Source: a virus. Taken from it: DNA of 40,310 bases. The translations under genes and the position numbers were made by a program. The notes beneath the pieces were generated by a model. The model did not search any database. It was not told where the DNA came from and saw only the letters and a program-made list of their open reading frames with translations. Shown piece after piece: positions 15,197 to 23,562 of this stretch (position 1 is its first letter; every line of letters starts with the position of its first letter). The DNA lies in the IMG/VR virus record IMGVR_UViG_3300044701_002192, positions 1-40,310 of that record. One strand, 5' to 3'.

Positions 15197-15921
15197 TAAA
15201 CTAAAAAATTGTCTAATCCTTTAAGAACGTGAGTTTGAGATTTACCGCAAGATTTGCATTCTAGTAGCACTTCGTGAGATAATTGAGGCATTGTTTCAAG
15301 AAATTCTTCAATCTTTCTAAATTGTTGCGTAGTTAGAGCCTCTAAAAATTGTATGCCCTCATCAATCGCAACATCTTTGGCCGATGTTACGACATTTGAA
15401 TCGTATACAGACTCAATACATGACCACATTAACTTTAATTCGGCATTGGGCTCAGACATCGTTTTTGAAAATATCGCTAATGCCTTATGATTAGGATATT
15501 TCATAATAATTCCAACTTCGTTCGTTAGCTCTATTTTATTATTAAAGCCTCCCTTAAAGTTAACCTTAACTTCTTTTAGGTTTATCTCAACTTCTTTTAT
15601 TTTTTTACATTCATCGCACTTTGAATCTTCTAAAGCTGAAAACGAAATTTTTGTGGTCTCGCCGACCGAAACTATTCTTAATTGAAGCATTAAGTATTCC
15701 AAATCAAATACTTCTAACTTCTCCACATCGACATTTTGAGATACTATACAATTATTAATTACCTGTTTAACAGCCGATGACATTTCTACTGAATCGTTGC
15801 CCGATGCGGCGGTCAATAGAATTTTTTGCTCTTTCACTGAAAAAGGACGTATTGTCACTTCTTCTTTGGTAGACGGAATTGTAGTTGTGTATGTTATAAC
15901 GTCAATCTTTGGCAATGGCAT
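15196..15921 (-). CDS. 26: T4 gp26-like baseplate hub assembly / tail chaperone protein
   Basis: 241 residues; T4 gp26 has 208. IDVITYTTTIPSTKEEVTIRPF followed by SVKEQKILLTA matches the conserved gp26 start (PF..KEEKILL). The middle has a four-cysteine zinc-like pair: CDECKKI and, near the C-terminus, CKSCGK. Position between a tube-family gene and the tape measure, plus the -1 slippery heptamer T TTT TTA just before its stop, points to a G/GT-type tail assembly chaperone role. It ends NFLV, with TAATG overlap to the next ORF. Confidence 0.82.
   Translation of the reverse strand: MPLPKIDVITYTTTIPSTKEEVTIRPFSVKEQKILLTAASGNDSVEMSSAVKQVINNCIVSQNVDVEKLEVFDLEYLMLQLRIVSVGETTKISFSALEDSKCDECKKIKEVEINLKEVKVNFKGGFNNKIELTNEVGIIMKYPNHKALAIFSKTMSEPNAELKLMWSCIESVYDSNVVTSAKDVAIDEGIQFLEALTTQQFRKIEEFLETMPQLSHEVLLECKSCGKSQTHVLKGLDNFLV
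15202..15208 (-). other. -1 ribosomal frameshift slippery heptamer
   Basis: Minus strand reads AAT TTT TTA GTT TAA at the end of the gp26-like gene, containing the canonical heptamer U UUU UUA in the correct phase. A -1 slip continues AGT TTA ATG CTG into the 57-codon ORF with no stop, giving a fusion of about 299 residues. No downstream stimulatory structure was identified by eye. Confidence 0.65.
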
Positions 15922-15950
15922 AATAAAACTCCATAATATTGGGTTGTTGA

Positions 15951-15958
15951 TATTTATC
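15951..15958 (-). promoter_or_regulatory. late-promoter-like element (GATAAATA)
   Basis: Minus strand GATAAATA, one mismatch from TATAAATA, 30 bases upstream of the gp26-like ATG and overlapping the end of the tube-family gene. Confidence 0.35.
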
Positions 15959-16634
15959 GGGCTCCTAAAAGCTCTGATGTGGCAGCAAATGCATTTACAG
16001 AAGAACTCGTCACTTCAGATGTATCTGTATAGCCGCCCAAAATATACTGTAGCGATGACCGCCACCTTGCGTATGAAAAGGTTACAGTTAAAGTTAAAAT
16101 TTCATTTTTTGCGGTGTATGATAGTGGTTGAGCCTGAACAACTTTCGGATAAGCATCTTCTATAGTAAATATTGAAATCAATTCACCGGCAGTAGAGCCA
16201 ATTTCAATCTCAGAGTTGTCCATTTTTTGAATGACGATTGTTCCGATATAATCGGCATAATAATTCAAATAGTTAGATTTTGGCGCTATGATATACTGTT
16301 GCCACATGTCAAAAAATGCCCGCTCAATCATTATGTTGGTGCACATGAAGGTAATATCTATTGTATCATATAGTGCGCCGTAAGGCATTTCACGAATTGT
16401 GCCGTACATTCTATGAGGCGTTGTTGCTATTCGTTTACCCGGAAGAGATGCTTCTACCGCCAACATTGATAGATTTCTGCTTCCTACTCCGGCTATTATT
16501 CCCTTTGGTATGGCATTAAAAGATCTTTCAGTTATAACTGAAATTGGAGGAATTATATTAACCAGATAGTTTGCCTTGAGCGATGGACCTCGACTAACAT
16601 TTAGTAAAGATTTTAATTTGTTTATACTTGCCAT
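15954..16634 (-). CDS. tail tube / tube-initiator family protein (T4 gp19/gp54 type)
   Basis: 226 residues. The pattern SLPGKRIATTPHRMYGTIRE, then YDTIDITFMC, then ERAFFDMWQQYI, YYADYIGTIVIQKMD, AYPKVVQAQPLSY and ILTLTVTFSYARW fits the T4 gp19 fold family, shared by the tail tube and the baseplate-tube junction proteins gp48 and gp54. At 226 residues it lies between gp19 (163) and gp54 (320). Since gp48 is encoded nearby, gp54 is an attractive reading; being the tube itself is the alternative. It is followed by the chaperone and tape measure genes. Confidence 0.75.
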   Translation of the reverse strand: MASINKLKSLLNVSRGPSLKANYLVNIIPPISVITERSFNAIPKGIIAGVGSRNLSMLAVEASLPGKRIATTPHRMYGTIREMPYGALYDTIDITFMCTNIMIERAFFDMWQQYIIAPKSNYLNYYADYIGTIVIQKMDNSEIEIGSTAGELISIFTIEDAYPKVVQAQPLSYTAKNEILTLTVTFSYARWRSSLQYILGGYTDTSEVTSSSVNAFAATSELLGAR

Positions 16635-16650
16635 CTATATAATTCCTAGT

Positions 16651-17250
16651 TTACAGTTTTACCATTTTTGCACTGTCTCGCCAAACCACAGATTCATTTT
16701 GCTTCATAAACTTTTGAGTCGGCAAAAATAGCGTCATGTTCCATTCGTCTCTAGGAACTCTGTAAAATGGCTTTGTTATTATGTGGTTTAATAAATATCT
16801 TTTCAAGCATGGTATGTGATACCGTAATGCAATGCTTGCCATTAAAATGCGCTTATTGACATTTATAATTGCGGCGTCCGTATCCTTAGAATAATCTTCA
16901 AATTTATATAACGCTTTCATAAATTGCGCTCTTTGTGTGGGTCTTAAGTAGTGCATGTTTAGACCCCAAAATCCATTACGTGTATTTTCTATAATGAAAC
17001 ATAATGGAAATTTATCATAGTATGGCAATTTATCTTTATATTTTGGAGAATATTGATACAGGTATAGCTCACCCAGTGTGTAATTTGAGGCAACTGTATT
17101 TACTTGAGTTATTCTATATGGTTTATCTTTTGGAAATAGGGATGCTATTTTTTTTCTATTCCATTCCAAAGACGCCAAAGTGCTGTTCTTTACAAACTGT
17201 GGATTTTTAGCATCCTTTAGAATTTCTGTTAGTATCTGGCTTCTTCTCAT
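16651..17250 (-). CDS. conserved structural-cluster protein of unknown function
   Basis: 199 residues. The centre KDKLPYYDKFPLCFIIEN followed by GFWGLNMHYLRPTQRAQFM is a pattern I associate with T4-like phage structural regions, but I cannot assign a T4 gene number. The N-terminus resembles a linker helix (MRRSQILTEILKDAKNPQ). It lies between gp4 and the tube-family gene, so a head-completion, neck or tail role is likely. An AATAAATA element lies only five bases upstream of its ATG. Confidence 0.75.
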   Translation of the reverse strand: MRRSQILTEILKDAKNPQFVKNSTLASLEWNRKKIASLFPKDKPYRITQVNTVASNYTLGELYLYQYSPKYKDKLPYYDKFPLCFIIENTRNGFWGLNMHYLRPTQRAQFMKALYKFEDYSKDTDAAIINVNKRILMASIALRYHIPCLKRYLLNHIITKPFYRVPRDEWNMTLFLPTQKFMKQNESVVWRDSAKMVKL

Positions 17251-17263
17251 GTATATATTTATT

Positions 17264-17704
17264 CTAGGTGATTAGCTTTATTCCCATTGATTTTAAAGTA
17301 TCTTCTGTCCATACCATAAATGTTGCGTTTCGTGTCATCGCCAACTTATTTGCGGCTTTCCATTTACATTGATTTTTAACAAACTCTAAACTTTCTTTTA
17401 TATATCTTTTAGTTGCTTTTTTTGGCTTTTCGGGAGGCACCGTATATTTTTTTGGTTTTACTTCTATCCAGTAATTTTCGCCCGATTTAGTTTTAAATGT
17501 AAAGTCCACGAAATATCTATGTTCTTTATTATCGGTGGCGCATAAATATATAATAACAAGCTCTTCAGAAGACCATTCGATTATAGATGAATTATTGTCA
17601 AACCACATCATTAAAGCTAGTTCCCAAGATGAGCGGTAAAAGACATTGTTATAATTACCTATATATTTTGATGGATTCTTTAATTTAAATTTTCCTTGGT
17701 ACAT
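17264..17704 (-). CDS. 4: head completion protein, T4 gp4/gp50-like
   Basis: 146 residues from ATG at 17704; a TTG three codons upstream would overlap the divergent start. T4 gp4 is 150. Aligned landmarks: YQGKFKLKNPSKYIGN (T4 YSGKWVPKNISKYRGD), VFYRSSWELALMMWFDNN, IEWSSEELVIIYLC, HRYFVDFTFKTKSGENYWIEVKPKK and CKWKAANKLAMTRN. The RYFxD...ExKPKK core is PD-(D/E)XK nuclease-like. In T4 it acts in head completion before tail joining. Its start is two bases from that of divergent gp48. Confidence 0.9.
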   Translation of the reverse strand: MYQGKFKLKNPSKYIGNYNNVFYRSSWELALMMWFDNNSSIIEWSSEELVIIYLCATDNKEHRYFVDFTFKTKSGENYWIEVKPKKYTVPPEKPKKATKRYIKESLEFVKNQCKWKAANKLAMTRNATFMVWTEDTLKSMGIKLIT

Positions 17705-17706
17705 AC

Positions 17707-18759
17707 ATGTCAAAATTTTTAGACTTTTTGGGCGATCTTAAGGCATATGTTCCTAGTGGCTCAGATGCTCTGCAAATATTAATTGGAAGCCTAGCTGGAG
17801 GAATAACTGCAACCCCAAATAGTGGCGCATCTTTATTAACTGACGAAGTAGATCCGGCCGCCATAGGTCCATCATTCAGCAACAACTCCTTGTTGAACAG
17901 AATAGCAAAGCCAGAATCATACTACACAGACAAAGGAGTTGAATTCTACCCATCAGATTTATTTCAAGCCGGAAATGAGGCATACATTTTATTCTTTATG
18001 CGTGATTCGGTTTACTCTTCGGCGGCATTACTAAAGCGTATAGCATTATATATGCCCGCTTCTGTTGCGGTTAATTATGGCGCAGAATGGCAGCCCATTA
18101 ATATGTTTATTACACAAGACCAACGGTCGGCACTAAAAAGTGAAGTTGGTGGTATGATAGATAGCACCTCTACAGAAGAGGCTCTTAATAGACTGACATC
18201 GCTACTTGCCGGAACCGGAGCAGAAGGATTTATGACTGCTGTAACTAAAAGTGTATCTCAAAGCATAATGAATGAGACTTCAATTGGCCAACAAGCCTCG
18301 GTCATAGCCGGAAAAACTGTTAACCCAATGACATCTCTTGCATTTAGAAATGTAAATTTAAGGCAGTTTAAATTTAGATTTGAATTGATGGCTAGAAGTG
18401 CAGAAGAAAGCGAAAGCATAAAGAATATAATTAGTATATTAAAGTACGGAATGCATCCTGCAAGCGTAAAAAATGTGACTATAGGCGGCGCATCAGATAC
18501 AACAGTTAATAATTTGGCCGAAAAAACATTTTTAAATTATCCAAATACCTTTGATATATTTTTATTTTCACCATCTGCCGAATATCTGTTTCAAATTCAA
18601 AGGTCAGTTCTTTACGATATGATTGTTAACTACAATGGCCATGAAGGAGCCGTGGCATCATTCTTTAAAAAGACTGGTGCGCCAACAAATATAACACTAG
18701 AGCTTGCGTTTCAAGAAACAGAAATTCTCACACGAGACAGAGTAATGATGGGATACTAA
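17707..18759 (+). CDS. 48: baseplate tail-tube junction protein, T4 gp48-like
   Basis: 350 residues against 364 in T4. The N-terminal 60 residues are loop-rich. The core has a tube-like fold: VNPMTSLAFRNVNLRQFKFRFEL, ARSAEESESIKNIISILKYGMHP, FLNYPNTFDIFLFSPS and TNITLELAFQETEIL. gp48 caps the baseplate hub and starts tail-tube polymerisation with gp54. It is followed at once by gp53. Its ribosome site must lie inside the divergent gp4 coding sequence; none is obvious. Confidence 0.85.
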   Translation: MSKFLDFLGDLKAYVPSGSDALQILIGSLAGGITATPNSGASLLTDEVDPAAIGPSFSNNSLLNRIAKPESYYTDKGVEFYPSDLFQAGNEAYILFFMRDSVYSSAALLKRIALYMPASVAVNYGAEWQPINMFITQDQRSALKSEVGGMIDSTSTEEALNRLTSLLAGTGAEGFMTAVTKSVSQSIMNETSIGQQASVIAGKTVNPMTSLAFRNVNLRQFKFRFELMARSAEESESIKNIISILKYGMHPASVKNVTIGGASDTTVNNLAEKTFLNYPNTFDIFLFSPSAEYLFQIQRSVLYDMIVNYNGHEGAVASFFKKTGAPTNITLELAFQETEILTRDRVMMGY

Positions 18760-18760
18760 T

Positions 18761-19303
18761 ATGAGACATTTTATTTATTATCCTAAAATAGAATACGGAA
18801 ACAATTTAGCCGTAAACATAATGGTTCGTGCAAAAATACGAGACTTAGTTCTCAACAATACTGCAATATACTACAAATACACAATGGAAGATGGTGAAAG
18901 ATATGACATTGTGGCACATAAGTATTATGGAAATTCTGATTACGTTTGGGCCATATTTTACGCAAATAATATACTAGATCCGATTGCTGATGCGCCAAAG
19001 GCACATAACGATTTTATATCATATATAAAGGTTAAGTATGGCAGTATACAGACGCCGAGTCAAACTATACACCACTACGAATATACGGACACATTGAGCA
19101 ACAAAACATTTATAATAGATGGTGATACATATTATCAGTATCTTAGCGAGCTTGAACCAGAAACCCAATCATTTAAAAAAGTGCGGCCAGTAACTCAATT
19201 TGAGTATGAAGAAGAACTTAATGAGAGTAGAAGAAATATTGTCGTTTTAGATAAACAATATATTGGCAGTATAACTAATGAGCTTGAAAATATTTTTTCA
19301 TAG
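18761..19303 (+). CDS. 53: baseplate wedge protein, T4 gp53-like
   Basis: 180 residues, near T4 gp53 (196). Features are the RAKIRDLVLNNTAIYYKY segment and a LysM-like core EDGERYDIVAHKYYGNSDYVWAIFYANNILDP, followed by the PKAHNDFISYI stretch typical of gp53. In T4 gp53 links wedges around the hub. It starts one base after the gp48 stop and ends three bases before the hub gene. Confidence 0.88.
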   Translation: MRHFIYYPKIEYGNNLAVNIMVRAKIRDLVLNNTAIYYKYTMEDGERYDIVAHKYYGNSDYVWAIFYANNILDPIADAPKAHNDFISYIKVKYGSIQTPSQTIHHYEYTDTLSNKTFIIDGDTYYQYLSELEPETQSFKKVRPVTQFEYEEELNESRRNIVVLDKQYIGSITNELENIFS

Positions 19304-19305
19304 TT

Positions 19306-20685
19306 ATGGAAAAAATTAAAGGTGCATACGATTTTGTATTGAATTACCTCATTTTAACTTCACATGATGGAGTTGAGTATGATTTTTCGGGCCATTTAGT
19401 GGAGCTTAGGTATCACGAAAATATATTTTCTCCGGTAATATACGGAGAATTATCGGTAATAGACTCTGTTGATTATGCTAGTTTGTTACCAATACTGGGC
19501 GAAGAAAGATTGCAAGCATCATTTACTAGACCCGATGAGAAGTCAAAAACTGGAAAGCTATTACCGGCAATAACTTTTGATTTAGCTGTATATAAGCTAC
19601 AGGGTAGATTAAATCAAAATGAGGGCTCCGGTAAAGCACAAACCTACACTCTTGGGTTTACATCTGATGTGGCATATACTAATTTTAGTAGCAGAGTGTA
19701 TAAAAAATTTAGAGACATGAAATATTCAGATATGGTTAAAGTCGTACATTCTGAATATTTATCAGACGACGGCAGTAAAATTGAAATTGAAGAGACCGCA
19801 GGTGAATATTCATTTTATGCTCAACACATATCTCCGTTTGATTTAATTAAAAAATTAGCTCTTAGAAGTGTGTCTGATAATAAAAATGGCTACAGTTATG
19901 TCTTTTATCGTGATCGAGATGGGTATAAGTTTAAAACAATAAGTTCTATAGGTAAACAAGACCCATATTTGTCGATAGCATATTCACCTAAAAGTTTACC
20001 CGGAGAAAAAATAAACGAATTATACTCAATAAATGAGTATTCTGATGATATGACTATCGATACTTTAGATGCTGTGTCTAAAGGCGAGGCTAGTTCTGCC
20101 CTGTTAAGTGTTGATCCTGTACGAAGAAAATTTTATCTAAAGGCTTTTGATTTGAGAGGAGATGCGGGGTTTCAGCAACATCAAATACCACTCTTACAAG
20201 ACTCAGACTGGAAAAAGTTTCCTCATATACATAAGCATAAACCATTCTTAGACAGTGGCAGACTTTTCGGAGACCCCAGAGCCAATTTAAAAATGGTCAT
20301 AACAGATTTTGGTCACAAAGACACCAATTACATTTCAGAGCGTGACAGTGACGTATATGAATATGACCCCGAATATTATTTGTTGCAAACCGACTCACAC
20401 TTCAAACAACTACAATCTAAGGTGCTATCAGTAGCAGTAACCGGACACCCAGGAGTAAAGGCGGGTTCAGTAATTAAATTTTACTTGCCTGAAGTTGTAG
20501 GCAGGGTTGGTGAAAAAGATAAAGAAGAACTTGACAGGTATCTTCAAGGTAACTACATAGTTACGCATGTTGTGCATATAATAACTAAAAATAAATATCA
20601 AATGAATCTTAAAATTATTAAAGATTCTTACTTTAATCAAATTAAATCTAGAAATCCAGTTAAAGAAAATAAAGGCGTTTTCTAA
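19306..20685 (+). CDS. baseplate hub protein, T4 gp27-like
   Basis: 459 residues; T4 gp27 has 391. The start LNYLILTSHDGVEYDFSGHL, then ELRYHENIFSPVIYGELSVIDS and LPILGEERLQASF fits hub proteins of the gp27/gpD superfamily. The C-terminal domain (VAVTGHPGVKAGSVIKFYLP ... LQGNYIVTHVVHIITKNKY) fits the hub OB-type barrel. The hub trimer joins spike, wedges and tube. Tight linkage with gp48 and gp53 supports this. Divergence from T4 is high, so the exact orthology is tentative. Confidence 0.75.
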   Translation: MEKIKGAYDFVLNYLILTSHDGVEYDFSGHLVELRYHENIFSPVIYGELSVIDSVDYASLLPILGEERLQASFTRPDEKSKTGKLLPAITFDLAVYKLQGRLNQNEGSGKAQTYTLGFTSDVAYTNFSSRVYKKFRDMKYSDMVKVVHSEYLSDDGSKIEIEETAGEYSFYAQHISPFDLIKKLALRSVSDNKNGYSYVFYRDRDGYKFKTISSIGKQDPYLSIAYSPKSLPGEKINELYSINEYSDDMTIDTLDAVSKGEASSALLSVDPVRRKFYLKAFDLRGDAGFQQHQIPLLQDSDWKKFPHIHKHKPFLDSGRLFGDPRANLKMVITDFGHKDTNYISERDSDVYEYDPEYYLLQTDSHFKQLQSKVLSVAVTGHPGVKAGSVIKFYLPEVVGRVGEKDKEELDRYLQGNYIVTHVVHIITKNKYQMNLKIIKDSYFNQIKSRNPVKENKGVF

Positions 20686-20743
20686 TTGACTTTGATATGA
20701 ATGCATAATATATTAGTGGCGAGAGTTAATTATATTATTATAT

Positions 20744-20917
20744 ATGGAAAAGACTACAGAACAAAAGCAAAAAACAAAACTAGAACTTGATGAGTTTGAG
20801 AGAGTAAATAAGAAGCTGAAAAAGCAGAGAAAAATGTTCGAGCAAGACCTTCAAATGGAAGAAATGCTTGAAGATGTAGATGAGTCTCTTTATCACATGA
20901 TAAAGAATATCAAATGA
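20744..20917 (+). CDS. small coiled-coil protein
   Basis: 57 residues, extremely charged (EQKQKTKLELDEFERVNKKL, then KKQRKMFEQD), predicted to be one long amphipathic helix. No strong ribosome site. It fills the gap between the hub gene and the next ORF with plausible phage codon use. Function unknown; a small assembly factor or scaffold is possible. Confidence 0.5.
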   Translation: MEKTTEQKQKTKLELDEFERVNKKLKKQRKMFEQDLQMEEMLEDVDESLYHMIKNIK

Positions 20918-20930
20918 TGGTTGAGCAACC

Positions 20931-21242
20931 ATGAAAATAGAGTTTGTTAAAGATTTAATACGTTGTAGACGAGATGATTTGCTATTGAACTTAAATTTTA
21001 TTTTTAAGAATACTCGTGCGCAGATATATCCAGATTATGAAATGCGAGCACTAGAATGCGATGAGATTAAGCAATTTTTCACATCCTGCACTCATATAGA
21101 GTTGGAAATTGATTTACATAAAACTCCACCCCTAAAAATACAATCTATAAGGCATATGATTGAAACTATACATAATATGCAAGCTGAGTTTATTCATGTA
21201 AATGACCGCAATACTATTCAAATTAAAATAAAAACTAAATAG
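20931..21242 (+). CDS. hypothetical protein
   Basis: 103 residues, unrecognised. It has a basic N-terminus (VKDLIRCRRDDLLLNLNFIF) and a mixed alpha/beta C-terminus (HIELEIDLHKTPPLKIQSI). It lies between the hub and a virion protein gene, so a structural or assembly role is likely by context only. Confidence 0.55.
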   Translation: MKIEFVKDLIRCRRDDLLLNLNFIFKNTRAQIYPDYEMRALECDEIKQFFTSCTHIELEIDLHKTPPLKIQSIRHMIETIHNMQAEFIHVNDRNTIQIKIKTK

Positions 21243-21275
21243 TCTTGCGAATATATTATCATAAAGTAATCTACT

Positions 21276-22643
21276 ATGGCTCAATATAATAAAACTACAG
21301 CATCACTACTAGCCGATAGTAAAACTCTTTATGAAGTTGTCATGCTTGCCGATAAAGATGGCAACATTAGCAGCAGCAGCTCAGGCACTAACGTAGAGTT
21401 TTCCGGTGCATCTGCCGATGCTTTTGGTAGAGGTCGCATTAGTGAACCTTATACTCTAGGTGATTATAAGCATACTTATAAGAATTTAAATGATTTTAAT
21501 GATTTATTAGTTAGCGGTGGCACAGTAACATATGCAACCAACGAAGCCAATTCGGTATTAAGCACCAACACAACGGCCACATCAAGAGTCGTTCATCAGA
21601 CTAAGAGGTATCACCATTACCTACCCGGAAAAAGTCAACTAATTCTAACATCATTTAACTTTAATGCCAATTCTGTATCGTGTAAGAAAAGAATTGGATA
21701 TTATGATGATAAAAATGGCGTATTTTTCGAGAGAGAAGTAAACGCAAGCGGACAAGTTTCACTAAAGTTTGTGATGCGGTCTTATGTGACTGGCGTAGCG
21801 GTAGATGTATCTGCGGCACAGAGCACCTGGAGCCTCGATAAGTGCGATGGCACAGGCCCATCTGATTTCAATATTGATACTACTAAGACTCAATTATTTT
21901 TTGCCGACTTTCAATGGTTGGGCGTTGGTAGAGTTCGGTGTGGCTTTGTGCATAACGGTAAAGTAGTAGTGGCTCATGAGTTTACCCACTCAAACACATC
22001 TGAGAAGGTTTACTGGTCAAATCCGAATCTGCCAGTTAGAAGCGAAATTTTAAATACTGCCGAAAACTCTGGCGCTACGATGCAGCACATATGCTCAAGC
22101 GTAATGTCAGAGGGTGGTTATATTGAGGCGGGCACAGATTTTGAGATACAAAATACAACAGCGATACCCACAATACTACCCGGAACCACCTGGACTCCAA
22201 TTATAGCCGTGAGATTAAAAAACACATTTAATGGTTACGACAATCGAGTATTATTTAAATCTGAAAATGTTTCGGTTTTCGCCGATTTGAAGTCAATAGC
22301 GTATAAGATTGGTAAAGTTCCTACTTCAGCATCCCTATCCGGCACATTAACCTGGACCTCGGCTGGCACAGATTCGGCATGTGAATATGCCTTAAATGCA
22401 ACTGGCGTCACCTTTGCAGACTTCGTTTCGTTTGGTGGTGGGTTTGTTGCCGCTGGCGTATCAACCGGAAGCGCATCATCCTCAACCCCAAGTTCACTTT
22501 CAGAGTCAAAAAGAAATTTCATATCTCAGAATTACGATTCGACTAATTCTGAGGTTTTTGTTATATTGGCTAGAACATTAGCTAATGGTGCTAATGATTC
22601 GGCTAATGTGTGGGCATCTTTACAATGGAAAGAAATAATCTAA
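21276..22643 (+). CDS. virion structural protein (marine phage type)
   Basis: 455 residues, rich in Ser, Thr, Gly and Asn, almost without long helices. The N-terminus (TTASLLADSKTLYEVVMLADKDG) is followed by a beta-rich body with KRIGYYDDKNGVFFERE, FADFQWLGVGRVRCGFVHNG and WSNPNLPVRSEI. This arrangement resembles virion proteins that recur in T4-like and other marine phages, probably surface-exposed decoration or fibre-associated. The C-terminal Ser-rich linker (STGSASSSTPSSLSESKR) precedes a last beta segment. Exact role unknown. Confidence 0.7.
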   Translation: MAQYNKTTASLLADSKTLYEVVMLADKDGNISSSSSGTNVEFSGASADAFGRGRISEPYTLGDYKHTYKNLNDFNDLLVSGGTVTYATNEANSVLSTNTTATSRVVHQTKRYHHYLPGKSQLILTSFNFNANSVSCKKRIGYYDDKNGVFFEREVNASGQVSLKFVMRSYVTGVAVDVSAAQSTWSLDKCDGTGPSDFNIDTTKTQLFFADFQWLGVGRVRCGFVHNGKVVVAHEFTHSNTSEKVYWSNPNLPVRSEILNTAENSGATMQHICSSVMSEGGYIEAGTDFEIQNTTAIPTILPGTTWTPIIAVRLKNTFNGYDNRVLFKSENVSVFADLKSIAYKIGKVPTSASLSGTLTWTSAGTDSACEYALNATGVTFADFVSFGGGFVAAGVSTGSASSSTPSSLSESKRNFISQNYDSTNSEVFVILARTLANGANDSANVWASLQWKEII

Positions 22644-22861
22644 CTTCAATATATTCAGACTCAATTAAGCTACTAGATGATGGCGCATCAGTATATTTCA
22701 CTAAAAAATCGAATTCAGAAAATAAAATAATAATAGAGCATTCAGAGCTATCGTTTTTATTAGATTTTTTTGATTACGTTCTGAGTAATTATACTAATAA
22801 TGAAATTAGTGTAATCAAATTAAAAAATAGAACTAAACTTGTTCTTTATGTCAGCAATTGA
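22625..22861 (+). CDS. small hypothetical protein
   Basis: 78 residues from ATG 22625, overlapping the 3' end of the virion gene by 19 bases. A GTG at 22610 would lengthen it but is not needed. Pattern LTSIYSDSIKLLDDGASVYFTKK and a leucine-rich middle; unrecognised. Its end overlaps the next gene by 14 bases. Confidence 0.55.
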   Translation: MERNNLTSIYSDSIKLLDDGASVYFTKKSNSENKIIIEHSELSFLLDFFDYVLSNYTNNEISVIKLKNRTKLVLYVSN

Positions 22862-23384
22862 GACTCTTCTATCTGGCAAAAGACTTCCCAAATTTGCTAA
22901 TCGAAATGATACAATAACCTTTGCATCGTATTCAGAATATGCCGCTGGTGTGCTATTAGAAAAATATATACCAGGTTATGAGCTTAAGATGGGCACCACA
23001 TTTCAGGTACCCATAGGCCACAATAAAACCTGCGATTTTTTGGTTAATGGTGTATTTGTTGAGTATCATCCGTGTAACATTCAGCATGAATTTGAAGATA
23101 GGCAGGCACTAAGACAATTTTATCAAGCCTTGCGGCATGTTAAATCTCCGTTTAGAGAGCAAATTGTATCTGCAATAACTGACGAGTTAAGTGAAAAATA
23201 TTATCGTCGCAGAAAATTTTTAATTAGTATGCACGGAGGCAAAGACTCTGAACTAATTGTGGCTAGAAGCGCAGTAGATTTGTATCGTAATGTAATTAGA
23301 AGATTTTCTGAGTCTGCTCCAAAAGAGTCGGAGTTTATACGAGAATTTAAAAAATTGAGTAACGAAAAAACAATAGTATTTTGA
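22848..23384 (+). CDS. hypothetical protein with nuclease-like core
   Basis: 178 residues from ATG 22848. GTTFQVPIGHNKTCDFLVNG then VFVEYHPCNIQHEFED gives a D-(strand)-ExH arrangement like compact PD-(D/E)XK or Vsr-type endonucleases. The C-terminal half is helical and basic (EKYYRRRKFLISMHGGKDSEL). The nuclease reading is inference; it could be a phage protein without catalysis. The stop is followed by a late-type promoter element. Confidence 0.6.
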   Translation: MSAIETLLSGKRLPKFANRNDTITFASYSEYAAGVLLEKYIPGYELKMGTTFQVPIGHNKTCDFLVNGVFVEYHPCNIQHEFEDRQALRQFYQALRHVKSPFREQIVSAITDELSEKYYRRRKFLISMHGGKDSELIVARSAVDLYRNVIRRFSESAPKESEFIREFKKLSNEKTIVF

Positions 23385-23392
23385 TATAAATA
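23385..23392 (+). promoter_or_regulatory. T4-type late promoter (TATAAATA)
   Basis: Exact TATAAATA spanning the stop of the upstream gene, 10 bases before a small ORF and 170 before the HD-domain gene. An RNA starting about six bases downstream would be nearly leaderless for the small ORF. Confidence 0.45.
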
Positions 23393-23401
23393 TCGGTACT
23401 T

Positions 23402-23560
23402 ATGAAACCTGAAGTATTCTTGTTTGCTAAAAAAATAATATTTAAAGAATCTGTCACCTTTGAAGATAGATTGGCCATCAGAGACGAGCTTCAATACTTA
23501 TTTGTCAATTGCATATTCTCTTTCAATAGCGACAATGATTTAATTATACGAGGTGTGTAG
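23402..23560 (+). CDS. small hypothetical protein
   Basis: 52 residues (MKPEVFLFAKKIIFKESVTF and on), filling the gap between two genes, two bases from the next ATG. LAIRDELQYLFVNCIFSF suggests an amphipathic helix. Unrecognised; supported only by position, coding-like composition and the late promoter upstream. Confidence 0.45.
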   Translation: MKPEVFLFAKKIIFKESVTFEDRLAIRDELQYLFVNCIFSFNSDNDLIIRGV

Positions 23561-23562
23561 AA

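Noticed and set aside
20467-20706. Minus-strand ORF at the end of the hub gene
   Set aside because: It lies inside the coding sequence of the plus-strand hub protein, with Phe/Ile-rich composition typical of an antisense frame.
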